Positions 1 through 11,946 of a stretch of 64,000 nt of DNA are shown piece by piece. The stretch covers positions 992,001-1,056,000 of the forward strand of contig JASGKF010000002.1 of the NCBI GenBank assembly GCA_047600765.1, given 5' to 3'. Each line of letters opens with the position of its first letter. The first letter of the stretch is position 1. This stretch comes from Viridibacterium sp047600765 (GTDB lineage: Bacteria > Pseudomonadota > Gammaproteobacteria > Burkholderiales > Rhodocyclaceae). A program made the translations under genes and the position numbers. Under the pieces are notes generated by a model. The model saw only the letters and a list, made by a program, of their open reading frames with translations, was not told where the DNA came from and ran no database searches.

Positions 1-204
1 GTGGAAGCGGGTCAGCACATCACCGATGGTGTAGTTGCGCACATGGCCCATGTGCAGCTTGCCCGAGGGGTAGGGGAACATGGACAGGCAGTAGTACTTC
101 TTTTTGCTGCTGTCTTCGACGGCCTTGAAAGCGTCGGTCTTGTCCCAGTACTGCTGGGCGGTCTTTTCGGTGGCGGTGTGATCGTACTTCTCGGACAACG
201 ACAT
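1..204 (-). CDS. leuS: Leucyl-tRNA synthetase, N-terminal fragment (runs off window start)
   Basis: The first 68 codons of leucyl-tRNA synthetase, which charges tRNA-Leu in the cytoplasm. The reverse strand opens at ATG (202-204) with MSLSEKYDHTATEKTAQQYW and carries MFPYPSGKLHMGHVRNY near residues 42-57. That stretch is the class I synthetase HIGH signature (here HMGH) in the context typical of LeuRS. The rest of the protein lies beyond the left edge. The family call is secure; nothing can be said about the editing domain or C-terminus. Confidence 0.93.
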   Translation of the reverse strand, partial: MSLSEKYDHTATEKTAQQYWDKTDAFKAVEDSSKKKYYCLSMFPYPSGKLHMGHVRNYTIGDVLTRFH

Positions 205-270
205 GGCGGATTCGGGTCGGAAATCGGGAATCCGCCATTTTAGCAGGCCGCGAAGGCTTGCCCCGCAGGC

Positions 271-2817
<2,547 letters not shown>

Positions 2818-2944
2818 GTGGTCGATGTCGTGCGAGACTGATCGCGCCTCGTGGGACGCGATTCGGAATGGACGCACATTGTCGCGACATTCCCCGTTAT
2901 TTGCCAGGGTTTGTTCTGTCGCTCTGCAGCACGACCGGACACCA

Positions 2945-5758
2945 TCAGCCCCCGGAAATGAGGGCTTCGAGTGCCGCACGCAGGGTTGGCCACTCGCGCT
3001 GCACGATGTCGCGGTCGTTGGCCATCACCGCGGCTTCCAGTGCTGCAGAGCGGGGGGCGAGGGTTTCGTCGCCACCAAAGCTCACGTTGCCCTTGAGCCC
3101 GTGGAACAGATGCATCAGCCCCGTCATGTCGTCGCTGGCCAGCGCTTCGTCGATGGCGACGATGCGTCCCGGCAGGCTGCGGATCAGCATGCTGCGCAGC
3201 CTCTGCGCCATGTCGGGTTTGGGGGCGGGCGGGGTGTTGTCAGGCGTGGCAGGCGTCGCCGCTTCTTCGCCCGCCGACAGTCTGGCCATCAGCTCGGTCA
3301 GTTGCCGGTCGTCGACGGGCTTGGCGAGGAAGTGGTTGGCGCCAGCGGCGCGGAAGGCCGCCATGTCCTCGTCGCTGACGTTGGCCGTGAGGGCGATGAC
3401 GGGGATGCGCGGATTGCGGATGCGCAGTTCGCTGTAAGTGCCGGCGCGAATCGCGCGAGTGGCGTCCAGCCCGTCGAGTTCGGGCATGCGGCCATCCATC
3501 ATCACGGCATCAAAATCGTGTTCGGCCAGCATCTGCAAGGCCTGCAGGCCATTGTCGGCAAAGTGCACGCGATGACCGAGCTCTTCGAGCAGGCTGCGGA
3601 TAATGATCTGGTTGGTGGCGTTGTCCTCGGCGCACAGCAGGTTGAGGCTGCGCATCTGGATCGGCAGGGATTCCGTCTTGCCGGTGGCGTTGCAGGCTTC
3701 GCCAGCCGGCAGGGGCAGGACGAAGCGGAAGGTCGTGCCGATGCCGACGCTGCTGTGCACGCTGATCGTGCCGTCCATGGCCTCGACGAGCTGTTTGCAG
3801 ATGGCCAGCCCCAGCCCGGTGCCGCCGTACTTGCGCGTCGTCGAGCTGTCGGCCTGCTGGAAGCGCTGGAACATGCGTGGCAAGGCGTCGGCCGGGATGC
3901 CTATGCCTGTGTCGATCACTTCGCAGACGAAGCCCGGTTGCGCGGGCTCCATGCGCACGGTGACCGTGCCCTGTCTGGTGAATTTGAGGGCGTTGCCGAC
4001 GAGGTTGACGAGGATCTGGCGCAGACGCGTGGGGTCGCCGCGGAAGAAGTGGCCCAGCGAATCGGGAATGTCGAGTGCCAGCGCAATGCCGCGTTCGCGG
4101 GCGTTGAGCGCAAAGCTGTGCATGACGTCCTGTGCGGTCTCGACCAGGTCGAAATCTATGGTTTCGAGCCGCAGCTCGCCGGCTTCGATCTTGGAGAAGT
4201 CGAGCACGTCGTTGAGGATCACCAGCAGCGCTTCGGCGTTGCGCAGGCCGATGTTGAGCTGCTCGCGCACGGCGTCTTCGATGGGGCGGCGCAGGGCAAG
4301 ACGCAGCATGCCGATGACGCCGCCGAGCGGCGTGCGGATCTCGTGACTCATGGTGGCGAGGAACACGGACTTGGCCTCGCTGGCCGCCGCCGCCGCGCGC
4401 TCGGCCTGGCGCAGCGGCGTGATGTCGAAGTTGGTGCCGACGATGACGGCGCGACCTTCGGGGTCGATGCAGCTGCGCTTGGAGATGATGCGGAACACTT
4501 CCTGCCCCGAGTAGGGGTGGCTCATGTGTTCTTCCTTGTAGATGACCTCGCCATCCGCAATGCGCTGGTCTTCCTTCATCACAAGCGACGCGTAGTCGAC
4601 GTTGGCGCCCAGGTCGACCGGGTTCTTGCCCAGCAGGTCATCGGGCTGGCGATGCATGTCGTCGAGCAAGGCCCGGTTGACAAGCATGTAGCGGCTGTCG
4701 GCGTGCTTGACGTACACCGGTTGCGGAATCACGTCGATGAGGCGTTGGGTGAAGGCTGCGACGCGTTCGCGCAGCGCAATCTCGCGCTCCAGCGCTGCGG
4801 CCGTGGCCTGTTCGGCGCGGCGCCATTCGGTCAGGTCCACCGTGGCGCCGACGATGACGGGCTGGCCGGTGTGGTCCATGCAGCGGCGTTTGCCGACCCA
4901 GCGGTACATCTCTTCGCGGGTCACCGGGTGCGGGCCTTGTTCTTCCTTGCTGATGACGGTGTCGTTGTCGAGCACGTCACGGTCTTCGGCGATGACGAAG
5001 GCCGCTTTGGCCGAGTCCTTGGTCAGGTCGGGGGGCGATTTGCCGATCAGTTGTTCGGCAGACAGCATGCGCATCTTGCAGAAGGCTTCATTGACGATGA
5101 CATAGCGGCTCTGCGCATCCTTGACATAGACCGGCTGCGGAATCGCATTGATGAGCCGCTGCGTGTAGTCGGTGAAGCCAGCGTGCATGGACTTCTCGCG
5201 CTTGAGGGTTTCCTCGATGCCACGCCGTGCGAGATTCAGTTCTGTGGTGTCGAATTGCGCCGACACGATGAGGGGTTCGCCATAGAGTCCCGTGCTGCGG
5301 CCCTTGACGATGACCTGGAAGAGTTCCTTGCCGGTGGCCGCGTGGTCGGCGACGTGCTCTTCCTTCCAGATGGGCAGACCGGCGAGCACCATGCCGTCTT
5401 CCTGCAGGCGTAACTGGCGTATTTCGGCGTCTTCGTTGTCGAGGTGGCCTTCGGTGCCCAGCAGCGCTTCGCGCGACATGCGCTTGTATTCGAGCATGGC
5501 GTCATTGACGACGAGCAGGCGGCTGTCCGCGCCCTTGATCGAGACAGGGTAGGGAATCACGTCGAGGATGCGCTGGCAGAACTCCTGTGCCATGTCGCGG
5601 CCGATGGCCAGCATGGCCGGGTGCATCACCAGCACGGCAAGCAGGGCGCTCGCGGCGGCGGCCCAGGGCGCAGGCAGGGCCAGCAAGGTGACCAGGATGG
5701 CCGACAGTGCCGGCAGGGCCAGGCAGGCGATGAGCACGAGGATGCGCGACTTGTTCAT
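2945..5758 (-). CDS. Hybrid sensor histidine kinase: 2 TM, three PAS, HisKA, HATPase, receiver, HPt
   Basis: A 937-residue hybrid kinase, upstream paralogue of 271-2817. Two TM segments lie at about 5-28 and 32-52. Three PAS units start near 66, 204 and 342, with linkers ending in TQRLIDVIPQPVYVK-like text. HisKA SHEIRTPLGG has phospho-His 472. HATPase motifs NLVGNALKF, DTGIGIP and GGTGLGLAI follow, then a receiver with Asp 755 (VMMDGRMPELDG). A C-terminal HPt domain carries LFHGLKGN (His 886), which the neighbour lacks. Start ATG 5758 immediately precedes the first membrane helix, although the frame is open further upstream. The full His-Asp-His relay in one chain suggests a phosphorelay to an unlinked partner; no response regulator with a DNA-binding output lies next to it. 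Confidence 0.9.
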   Translation of the reverse strand: MNKSRILVLIACLALPALSAILVTLLALPAPWAAAASALLAVLVMHPAMLAIGRDMAQEFCQRILDVIPYPVSIKGADSRLLVVNDAMLEYKRMSREALLGTEGHLDNEDAEIRQLRLQEDGMVLAGLPIWKEEHVADHAATGKELFQVIVKGRSTGLYGEPLIVSAQFDTTELNLARRGIEETLKREKSMHAGFTDYTQRLINAIPQPVYVKDAQSRYVIVNEAFCKMRMLSAEQLIGKSPPDLTKDSAKAAFVIAEDRDVLDNDTVISKEEQGPHPVTREEMYRWVGKRRCMDHTGQPVIVGATVDLTEWRRAEQATAAALEREIALRERVAAFTQRLIDVIPQPVYVKHADSRYMLVNRALLDDMHRQPDDLLGKNPVDLGANVDYASLVMKEDQRIADGEVIYKEEHMSHPYSGQEVFRIISKRSCIDPEGRAVIVGTNFDITPLRQAERAAAAASEAKSVFLATMSHEIRTPLGGVIGMLRLALRRPIEDAVREQLNIGLRNAEALLVILNDVLDFSKIEAGELRLETIDFDLVETAQDVMHSFALNARERGIALALDIPDSLGHFFRGDPTRLRQILVNLVGNALKFTRQGTVTVRMEPAQPGFVCEVIDTGIGIPADALPRMFQRFQQADSSTTRKYGGTGLGLAICKQLVEAMDGTISVHSSVGIGTTFRFVLPLPAGEACNATGKTESLPIQMRSLNLLCAEDNATNQIIIRSLLEELGHRVHFADNGLQALQMLAEHDFDAVMMDGRMPELDGLDATRAIRAGTYSELRIRNPRIPVIALTANVSDEDMAAFRAAGANHFLAKPVDDRQLTELMARLSAGEEAATPATPDNTPPAPKPDMAQRLRSMLIRSLPGRIVAIDEALASDDMTGLMHLFHGLKGNVSFGGDETLAPRSAALEAAVMANDRDIVQREWPTLRAALEALISGG

Positions 5759-5918
5759 GAAACTCCCTTTTGGGGCCGCCGGCACCAGCCAGGCGAGGCC
5801 CCGCCGGTTCGACCGGCAACGGAAATATCGACAGCGCAACGACCCGGCTTTAACCGGACGCACCCGGGGCCGGCAACGTAGAATGGCGGCCTGCCAATCG
5901 TCCTGATGCTTCGCCGCA

Positions 5919-8117
5919 ATGTCCCGCCTGCTCGACAACCTGAATTCCGAACAACTTGCTGCGGTGACGCTGCCTTCCCAGTCTGCCCTCATCCTGGCTG
6001 GCGCCGGCTCTGGCAAGACGCGCGTGCTGACCACGCGTATCGCCTGGCTGCTGCAGACCGGGCAGGTCAGCCAGTCCGGCATCCTGGGGGTGACTTTCAC
6101 CAACAAGGCCGCCAAGGAGATGCTGACACGTCTTGGGGCCATGCTGCCAATCAATACGCGTGGCATGTGGATCGGCACCTTCCATGGCCTGTGCAATCGC
6201 TTCCTGCGGGCGCATTACCGCGAGGCAGCGCTGCCACAGACCTTCCAGATCCTCGATACCTCGGACCAGCTGGCGGCCATCAAGCGCCTGCTCAAGGCCC
6301 TCAACGTCGATGACGAGAAGTTTCCGCCGCGCGAGCTGCAGCATTTCATCAATGCGCAGAAGGAGGCGGGCTACCGCGCCAACGCAGTCGAAGCCTGGGA
6401 TGACTACACGCGCCGACGCGTCGAGCTGTATGCCGAATACGATGCCCAGTGCCAGCGCGAGGGTGTGGTCGACTTTCCCGAGCTGTTGCTGCGCGCCTAC
6501 GAGTTGCTGGACCGCAACGAGCCGATCCGCCGCCATTACCAGCTGCGCTTCCGCCACATCCTCGTCGACGAGTTCCAGGACACCAACCGCCTGCAATACC
6601 TGTGGCTCAAGCTGATTGCCGGTTTTGCTGCCGAGACGCCTGCCGCGGTGTTTGCCGTGGGTGATGATGACCAGAGCATTTACGGATTTCGCGGTGCCGA
6701 GGTCGGCAACATGCGCGACTTCGAACGCGAGTTCCGCGTGGCGAATGTCATCCGCCTCGAACAGAACTACCGCTCGCACGGCAACATCCTCGATGCGGCC
6801 AACGCCATCATCGCCAACAACAGCCAGCGTCTCGGCAAGAACCTGTGGACCGACCAGGGGGCTGGCGAGCCGATCCGCGTCTATGAAGCCGTGGCGGACA
6901 TGGACGAAGCGCGCTGGGTGGTCGAAGAAATCCAGCAGCTGGTGCGTGAAGGGGCGGCGCGTGGCGATATCGCGCTGCTCTACCGCAGCAATGCACAGTC
7001 GCGCGTGCTCGAACACCAGCTGTTCTCGGTCGGCATTCCGTATCGCGTATATGGTGGCCTGCGCTTCTTCGAACGGCAGGAGATCAAGCACGCGCTTGCC
7101 TACCTGCGCCTGCTGGCCAACCCGGACGACGACACGGCGTTTGCGCGCGTGGTCAATTTCCCGACCCGAGGCATTGGCGCACGCTCGCTGGAGCAACTGC
7201 AGGATTCGGCGCGCATGTTCAACACCAGCCTCTATGCCACGGTGCCGCATCTCACTGGCAAGCCGGCGCAGAGCATCGGCGCCTTCGTGAAGCTGATCGA
7301 GGACATGCGTCGTGCGACCGATGGCTTGCCGTTGCCCGAGGTGGTCGATCATGTGCTGGATGCGTCGGGCCTGCGTGCGCACTACAAGGCCGAACGCGAG
7401 GGCGAAGAGCGGCTGGAGAACCTCGACGAACTGATCAGTGCCGCGACCGGTTTCCTGCATGAGGACAGCGAACCTGTCGAGGGTGAGGAGGCGCTGCCGG
7501 GAGATCCGCTGTCACGCTTCCTTGCGCATGCTTCGCTGGAAGCGGGCGATCACCAGGCGGATGCGGGACAGGACGCTGTGCAACTGATGAGCGTGCACGC
7601 GGCCAAGGGCCTGGAGTTCGACATGGTGTTCATCACCGGCCTCGAAGACGGCTTGTTTCCGCACGAGAACAGCATCAAGGAGCAGGAGGGCCTGGAGGAA
7701 GAGCGCCGCCTGATGTACGTGGCGGTGACCCGCGCGAGGAAGCGGCTCTACCTGTCGCTGGCACAGAGCCGCATGCTGCATGGCCAGACGCGTTACGCGA
7801 TCAAGTCACGCTTCTTCGACGAGATTCCGGAAGAGCTACTGAAGTGGCTCACGCCGCGCGTGCAGCAGGGCTTTGGCCAGCACTACACGCCGTCGCGCGG
7901 TGATTCGGTGTTTTCGCAGCCGGCCGCACCGCGTCAGCCGTCGCGTGACCTGATCGGCTTTCGTATCGGTCAGCAGGTGCGTCATGCCAAGTTCGGTGCA
8001 GGCGTGATCGTGTCGGCCGAAGGCAGCGGACAGGATGCGCGCGTGCAGGTGAATTTCGGTTCGGGCGGCGGCATGAAGTGGCTGGCCCTGTCGGTGGCCA
8101 AGCTCGAAGCAGCCTGA
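5919..8117 (+). CDS. uvrD: ATP-dependent DNA helicase UvrD/Rep family (UvrD-like)
   Basis: A 732-residue superfamily 1A 3'-5' helicase, acting in excision repair and mismatch repair. Motif I is AGAGSGKTR (about 28-36), Ia is TFTNKAAKEM, II is VDEFQDTN, III is DDQSIYGFRGA, IV is LEQNYRSHG, V is MSVHAAKGLEFD and VI is YVAVTRARK. The C-terminal tail has VRHAKFGAGVIV followed by an RVQVNFG-type end, the Tudor-like tail found on UvrD rather than Rep. It starts at ATG 5919 (MSRLLDNLNSEQ). It sits between the PAS kinases (divergent) and the PAS-GGDEF gene (convergent, 7-bp gap). mutL, a functional partner, is at 23.9 kb. Confidence 0.92.
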   Translation: MSRLLDNLNSEQLAAVTLPSQSALILAGAGSGKTRVLTTRIAWLLQTGQVSQSGILGVTFTNKAAKEMLTRLGAMLPINTRGMWIGTFHGLCNRFLRAHYREAALPQTFQILDTSDQLAAIKRLLKALNVDDEKFPPRELQHFINAQKEAGYRANAVEAWDDYTRRRVELYAEYDAQCQREGVVDFPELLLRAYELLDRNEPIRRHYQLRFRHILVDEFQDTNRLQYLWLKLIAGFAAETPAAVFAVGDDDQSIYGFRGAEVGNMRDFEREFRVANVIRLEQNYRSHGNILDAANAIIANNSQRLGKNLWTDQGAGEPIRVYEAVADMDEARWVVEEIQQLVREGAARGDIALLYRSNAQSRVLEHQLFSVGIPYRVYGGLRFFERQEIKHALAYLRLLANPDDDTAFARVVNFPTRGIGARSLEQLQDSARMFNTSLYATVPHLTGKPAQSIGAFVKLIEDMRRATDGLPLPEVVDHVLDASGLRAHYKAEREGEERLENLDELISAATGFLHEDSEPVEGEEALPGDPLSRFLAHASLEAGDHQADAGQDAVQLMSVHAAKGLEFDMVFITGLEDGLFPHENSIKEQEGLEEERRLMYVAVTRARKRLYLSLAQSRMLHGQTRYAIKSRFFDEIPEELLKWLTPRVQQGFGQHYTPSRGDSVFSQPAAPRQPSRDLIGFRIGQQVRHAKFGAGVIVSAEGSGQDARVQVNFGSGGGMKWLALSVAKLEAA

Positions 8118-8124
8118 TTGCCGC

Positions 8125-10359
8125 TCAGGCCGCGTGCGTCTGCACGTCGGCTTCGGCGCTGAAGATGGCGTTGCGCCCGCCTGTCTTGGCACGGTAGAGC
8201 GCGGCGTCGGCGCGTGCGATCAGCTCGTCAAGTGACTCGCCGGCGTGCCATTGCGCGACGCCACCGCTGAGGGTCACCGGTACAGCGCCCGCACTGGTGG
8301 CAACCGGGTTGGCGGCGAGCAGGATACGCAGGCGTTCGCTGACCTGCAGGGCATCGCGGATGCCGGTCTGTGGCAGCAACACGACGAACTCTTCGCCGCC
8401 CCAGCGGCCGGGCACATCACTCTGGCGCAGCGTTTCGCGACAGCGACGCACGGTTTCGACGAGTACTTCGTCACCGGCCTGGTGGCCATAGTGGTCGTTG
8501 ACGTGCTTGAAGTGGTCGAGGTCGAAGATCAGCAGCGACAGCGGCTGGGCGTGACGTGCTGCGAGTGACAGGGCGCGTTCGGTTTCCTGACGGAAGTGGC
8601 GACGGTTGGCGATGCCGGTCAGCACGTCTTCTGCCGCAAGGCGCTGCAGTTCGCGCTCGGCCTGGCGCCAGCGCGTGATGTGGTGATCGATGCCAACGAC
8701 TACCGATTCGCCATCGACATAGACGCTGCGTCGTTTGGTGACGATGCGGAAGACTTCTTCGCCGGTGGCGCGACGTATCGTGTGCTCTTCCTTGTAGACC
8801 TCTTTGCCGGCGAGCACTTCGTCGTCTTCCTGACGCGAGAGGATGTTGGTGGCGGAGCGAGGGTTTGACAGTGGGCCAGCCGCCAGCACGATCTGGTGTT
8901 TGTCGCGCGCATGGTAGTCAGCGAAGGCCTGGTTGACCATCACGTAGCTGCCGGCTCCCTTCTTGATGTACATCGGGTCGGGAATGACGTCGATGAGGCG
9001 CTGCACGAATTCCTGGGTGCGTTCGCGCAGCTGCACTTCGCGTTCCAGCGAGGATTTGAGTTCTGCTTCGGCCTTGCGCAGTTCGGTCAGGTCGATGTGG
9101 GCGCCGACGATGACCTGGTTGCCTTCGGGGTCGAGGCAGCAGTCCTTGGAGAGGACGTGCCAGTACTCGCGGCCAGTGTAGTCGTGGATGCCGTTCTCTT
9201 CGCGCAACACATGTTGGCCGGCCAGCACCGCACCGTCTTCTTCGAACAAGCGGTAGAGCGCTTCGGCGCCGCTTTCTTCAGGCATGCCGGTGCGCCCCAG
9301 CAGTTGCTCGCGCGGGATGGCGCGGTTGCGCACCATGGCTTCGTTGACCATCTGGTAGCGGCTCTGCGCGTCCTTGACGTAGAGCGGGAAGGGCACGAGG
9401 TCCATGATCCGCTGCACGAATTCCTGCGTGCGGCGGTGCTGGGTTTTTTCTTGTTCCAGCTTGGCCTCGAGCGCTTGCTCGAAGAGGCGGCGCTGGGTGA
9501 TGTCGAAGTTCGCACCGATGATGACCTTCTGCCCCTCGGCGTTCATGCAGCTGCCCTTGGTGACGATGCGGTAGCGCGGCTCGCCCGTGATGGGGTGCGG
9601 CGAGACGTCTTCCTTGTACACGCTGGCGCCGGCCAGCACGCTGAGGTCTTCGTCGCTGACCGAGCGTGCGACACGGTTGTCGGGAGCGAGATCCTTGGCG
9701 GTGCGCCACAGGATGTCGTCAGGGTTCTGGCTGCGTTGGCGGGCGAAGGCTTCGTTGATCATCACGTAGCGGCCGCGCTCGTCCTTGACGTAGACGGGTT
9801 CAGGGATCACGTCGATGAGGCGCTGCACGAAGTGGTTGGTGTGTTGCAGCAGTTCCAGTTGCTGGGCCAGCACGGATTGCAGGCGCGCCCGCGCCTGGCG
9901 TTCGGCGGTCAGGTCAGTGACGGTGACCAGCACCAGCGGTTCGTCATCGACATGGATGCATTGTTTGCGAACGAGGTAGTAGCGGCCTTCCATCGTGGAA
10001 GCACCAGCACAGAACAGTTCCGATTCGACCAGCTGACCGTGCAGGGCGCTGGCGTCTTCGATCTGGTTGCGTCGCGTGGCGGCCTCGCTATGGATTTCGT
10101 CGCGGTTCTCGCTGACCCAGGCAGCGTGCAGGGCGTTGGCAAAGCGTTCGTGGCCCGAGGCGTCGCGCATGGCGACCGGGAAGGGGAAGGCTTCCAGCAT
10201 GGGGCGGATTTCGGTCAGGCCCGGTGCAGGGCGTGGCCGCAGGCGTTCAATGGTGCCGCTGTTGAGCAGGGCGGCGACGCCCGCAGAGAGCACGACGGCC
10301 AGAACCGGAGAAGCGATGTCGCTGGTGCAACAGCAACAGACCTGCCAGCAGCCCGGCAA
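8125..10359 (-). CDS. Multi-PAS diguanylate cyclase (4 PAS + GGDEF); 5' end probably frameshifted
   Basis: The open frame gives 744 residues with four PAS-like units (openings such as FPFPVAMRD, IPEPVYVKDERGRY, VPFPLYVKDAQSRY, IPDPMYIKKG) and a C-terminal GGDEF domain. The active site GGEEF is at about 654-658 and an intact inhibitory RxxD (RQSD) lies five residues before it. It is therefore likely an active, product-inhibited cyclic-di-GMP synthase. There is no EAL domain. The first codon of this frame (10359) is TTG and the first residues read VCCCCTSD, which looks like out-of-frame sequence. One base out of phase, ATG 10420 opens a good membrane N-terminus (MRPPTKRPFLLRR, then a Leu-rich TM) that stops making sense near 10325. 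One extra base there would join TM1 to TM2 (IASPVLAVVLSAGVAALL). The linkers and PAS text match those of the two kinases at 271-5758. Confidence 0.85.
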   Translation of the reverse strand: MPGCWQVCCCCTSDIASPVLAVVLSAGVAALLNSGTIERLRPRPAPGLTEIRPMLEAFPFPVAMRDASGHERFANALHAAWVSENRDEIHSEAATRRNQIEDASALHGQLVESELFCAGASTMEGRYYLVRKQCIHVDDEPLVLVTVTDLTAERQARARLQSVLAQQLELLQHTNHFVQRLIDVIPEPVYVKDERGRYVMINEAFARQRSQNPDDILWRTAKDLAPDNRVARSVSDEDLSVLAGASVYKEDVSPHPITGEPRYRIVTKGSCMNAEGQKVIIGANFDITQRRLFEQALEAKLEQEKTQHRRTQEFVQRIMDLVPFPLYVKDAQSRYQMVNEAMVRNRAIPREQLLGRTGMPEESGAEALYRLFEEDGAVLAGQHVLREENGIHDYTGREYWHVLSKDCCLDPEGNQVIVGAHIDLTELRKAEAELKSSLEREVQLRERTQEFVQRLIDVIPDPMYIKKGAGSYVMVNQAFADYHARDKHQIVLAAGPLSNPRSATNILSRQEDDEVLAGKEVYKEEHTIRRATGEEVFRIVTKRRSVYVDGESVVVGIDHHITRWRQAERELQRLAAEDVLTGIANRRHFRQETERALSLAARHAQPLSLLIFDLDHFKHVNDHYGHQAGDEVLVETVRRCRETLRQSDVPGRWGGEEFVVLLPQTGIRDALQVSERLRILLAANPVATSAGAVPVTLSGGVAQWHAGESLDELIARADAALYRAKTGGRNAIFSAEADVQTHAA

Positions 10360-10488
10360 GGGGGCCGATGAGGTAAGAGGGGCGTCTCAGCAGGAAAGGG
10401 CGCTTGGTTGGAGGGCGCATCCCCCTTTAACGGCCGCCCGTGCCCTGAACTGGAGCATCGGTGCGTCCGGCCATCGCGGGGCGTAGTT

Positions 10489-11946
10489 TCAGCCGGGCAG
10501 ACCGGCCATGCAGAGGTACTTCAGCGATACGTATTCTTCGATGCCGTAACGGGAGCCTTCACGGCCGAAGCCGGATTGTTTGATGCCCCCGAAAGGCACT
10601 GTTTCGTAGGAGATAGCAGCAGTATTGATGCCGATCATGCCGTATTCGAGCTTTTCGGCGACTTGCCAGACCTGGCCGAGGTCGCGGCTGTAGAAGTAGG
10701 CCGCCAGGCCGGATTCGCTGGCGTTGGCCAGCGCGATGGCTTCCTCGACGGTCTCGAACTTCATGACCGCGGCGACGGGCCCGAAGGTTTCCTCGCGCGC
10801 AATCAGCATGTCGGGCGTGACGCCTGACAGTACGGTGGGCTGCACGAAACCGCCGCCAGTGGCTTTGCCGCCAGCTTCGACACGCGCACCCCGTTGGCGG
10901 GCGTCGTCGATGTGGCGCATCACCTTGCTGACGGCCGCATCGTCGATCAGTGGCCCGACCTGTACGCCGGGCGTGCGGCCGTCGCCGCTGACAAGGCGTG
11001 CTGTGCGTTCGGCCAGACCGCTTACGAAAGCGTCGTGCAGGCCCGCCTGAATCAGGAAGCGGTTGGCGCAGACACAGGTCTGCCCGGCGTTGCGGTACTT
11101 GGCGAGCATGGCGCCGTCCAGCGCGGCGTCGAGATCGGCATCGTCGAAGACGATGAAGGGGGCGTGACCGCCCAGCTCCATGGCGAGACGCTTCACGGTG
11201 GGCGCGCATTGGGCCATCAGCAGGCGGCCAACTTCGGTCGAGCCCGTGAAGGAGAGGTGGCGCACTGCCGGGCTGGCGCAGAGCAGTTGTCCGATTTCCA
11301 CCGAGCGGGCGCTATCCGCGGGCAGCACGTTGAAGACGCCAGCGGGAATGCCGGCCTCCTGCGCGAGCTTGGCCAGCGCAAGGGCACATAGTGGCGTCTG
11401 CTCGGCGGGCTTGAGCACGATGCTGCAACCGGCGGCCAGGGCCGGCGCAATCTTGCGCGTAACCATGGCGACGGGGAAGTTCCAGGGCGTGATCGCGGCG
11501 CAGACGCCCACCGCCTGGCGCAGGACCAGGGTGCGACGGTCGCGGCCTGCCGCGGGAATGATGTCACCTTCAATGCGCCGTGCTTCCTCGGCAAACCATT
11601 CGACGAAAGCGGCGCCGTAGCGCACTTCGCCGCGTGCCTCGGCAAGGGGTTTGCCTTGCTCGCTGGTCAGCAGCTGGGCCAGCGCCTCCTGGTGGGTAAT
11701 GATCAGGTCGAACCAGCGGCGTAGCAGGGATGCGCGCTCTTGAGCAGGACGATCACGCCAGTCGGGCAGTGCGCGTTCGGCGGCATCGATGGCGGCCTGT
11801 GCCTGCACGAGGCTGGTTTGCGCGACGCTGGCCAGTCGTTCGCGGCTGGCAGGGTCAAGGACGTCGAAGGATGCGCTGCTTGATAACCAGTTGCCGTCGA
11901 TGAAGGGCTGGGTGCACAGCAGCCCTGCGTCGGACTCAGTGTTCAT
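10489..11946 (-). CDS. gabD: NAD(P)-dependent succinate-semialdehyde dehydrogenase-like (GabD family)
   Basis: A 485-residue aldehyde dehydrogenase. The chain shows FIDGNW, ITPWNFPVAMVTRK (cofactor and substrate loop), LKPAEQTPLCAL, FTGSTEVG, the catalytic Glu in MELGGHAPF and the catalytic Cys in NAGQTCVCANRF. These spellings are those of the GabD branch, which oxidises succinate semialdehyde to succinate; other short semialdehydes cannot be excluded. Start ATG 11946 overlaps the end of the GntR gene by 11 bp, so the pair is one transcript and probably translationally coupled. Regulation by that GntR protein is the obvious inference. Confidence 0.85.
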   Translation of the reverse strand: MNTESDAGLLCTQPFIDGNWLSSSASFDVLDPASRERLASVAQTSLVQAQAAIDAAERALPDWRDRPAQERASLLRRWFDLIITHQEALAQLLTSEQGKPLAEARGEVRYGAAFVEWFAEEARRIEGDIIPAAGRDRRTLVLRQAVGVCAAITPWNFPVAMVTRKIAPALAAGCSIVLKPAEQTPLCALALAKLAQEAGIPAGVFNVLPADSARSVEIGQLLCASPAVRHLSFTGSTEVGRLLMAQCAPTVKRLAMELGGHAPFIVFDDADLDAALDGAMLAKYRNAGQTCVCANRFLIQAGLHDAFVSGLAERTARLVSGDGRTPGVQVGPLIDDAAVSKVMRHIDDARQRGARVEAGGKATGGGFVQPTVLSGVTPDMLIAREETFGPVAAVMKFETVEEAIALANASESGLAAYFYSRDLGQVWQVAEKLEYGMIGINTAAISYETVPFGGIKQSGFGREGSRYGIEEYVSLKYLCMAGLPG

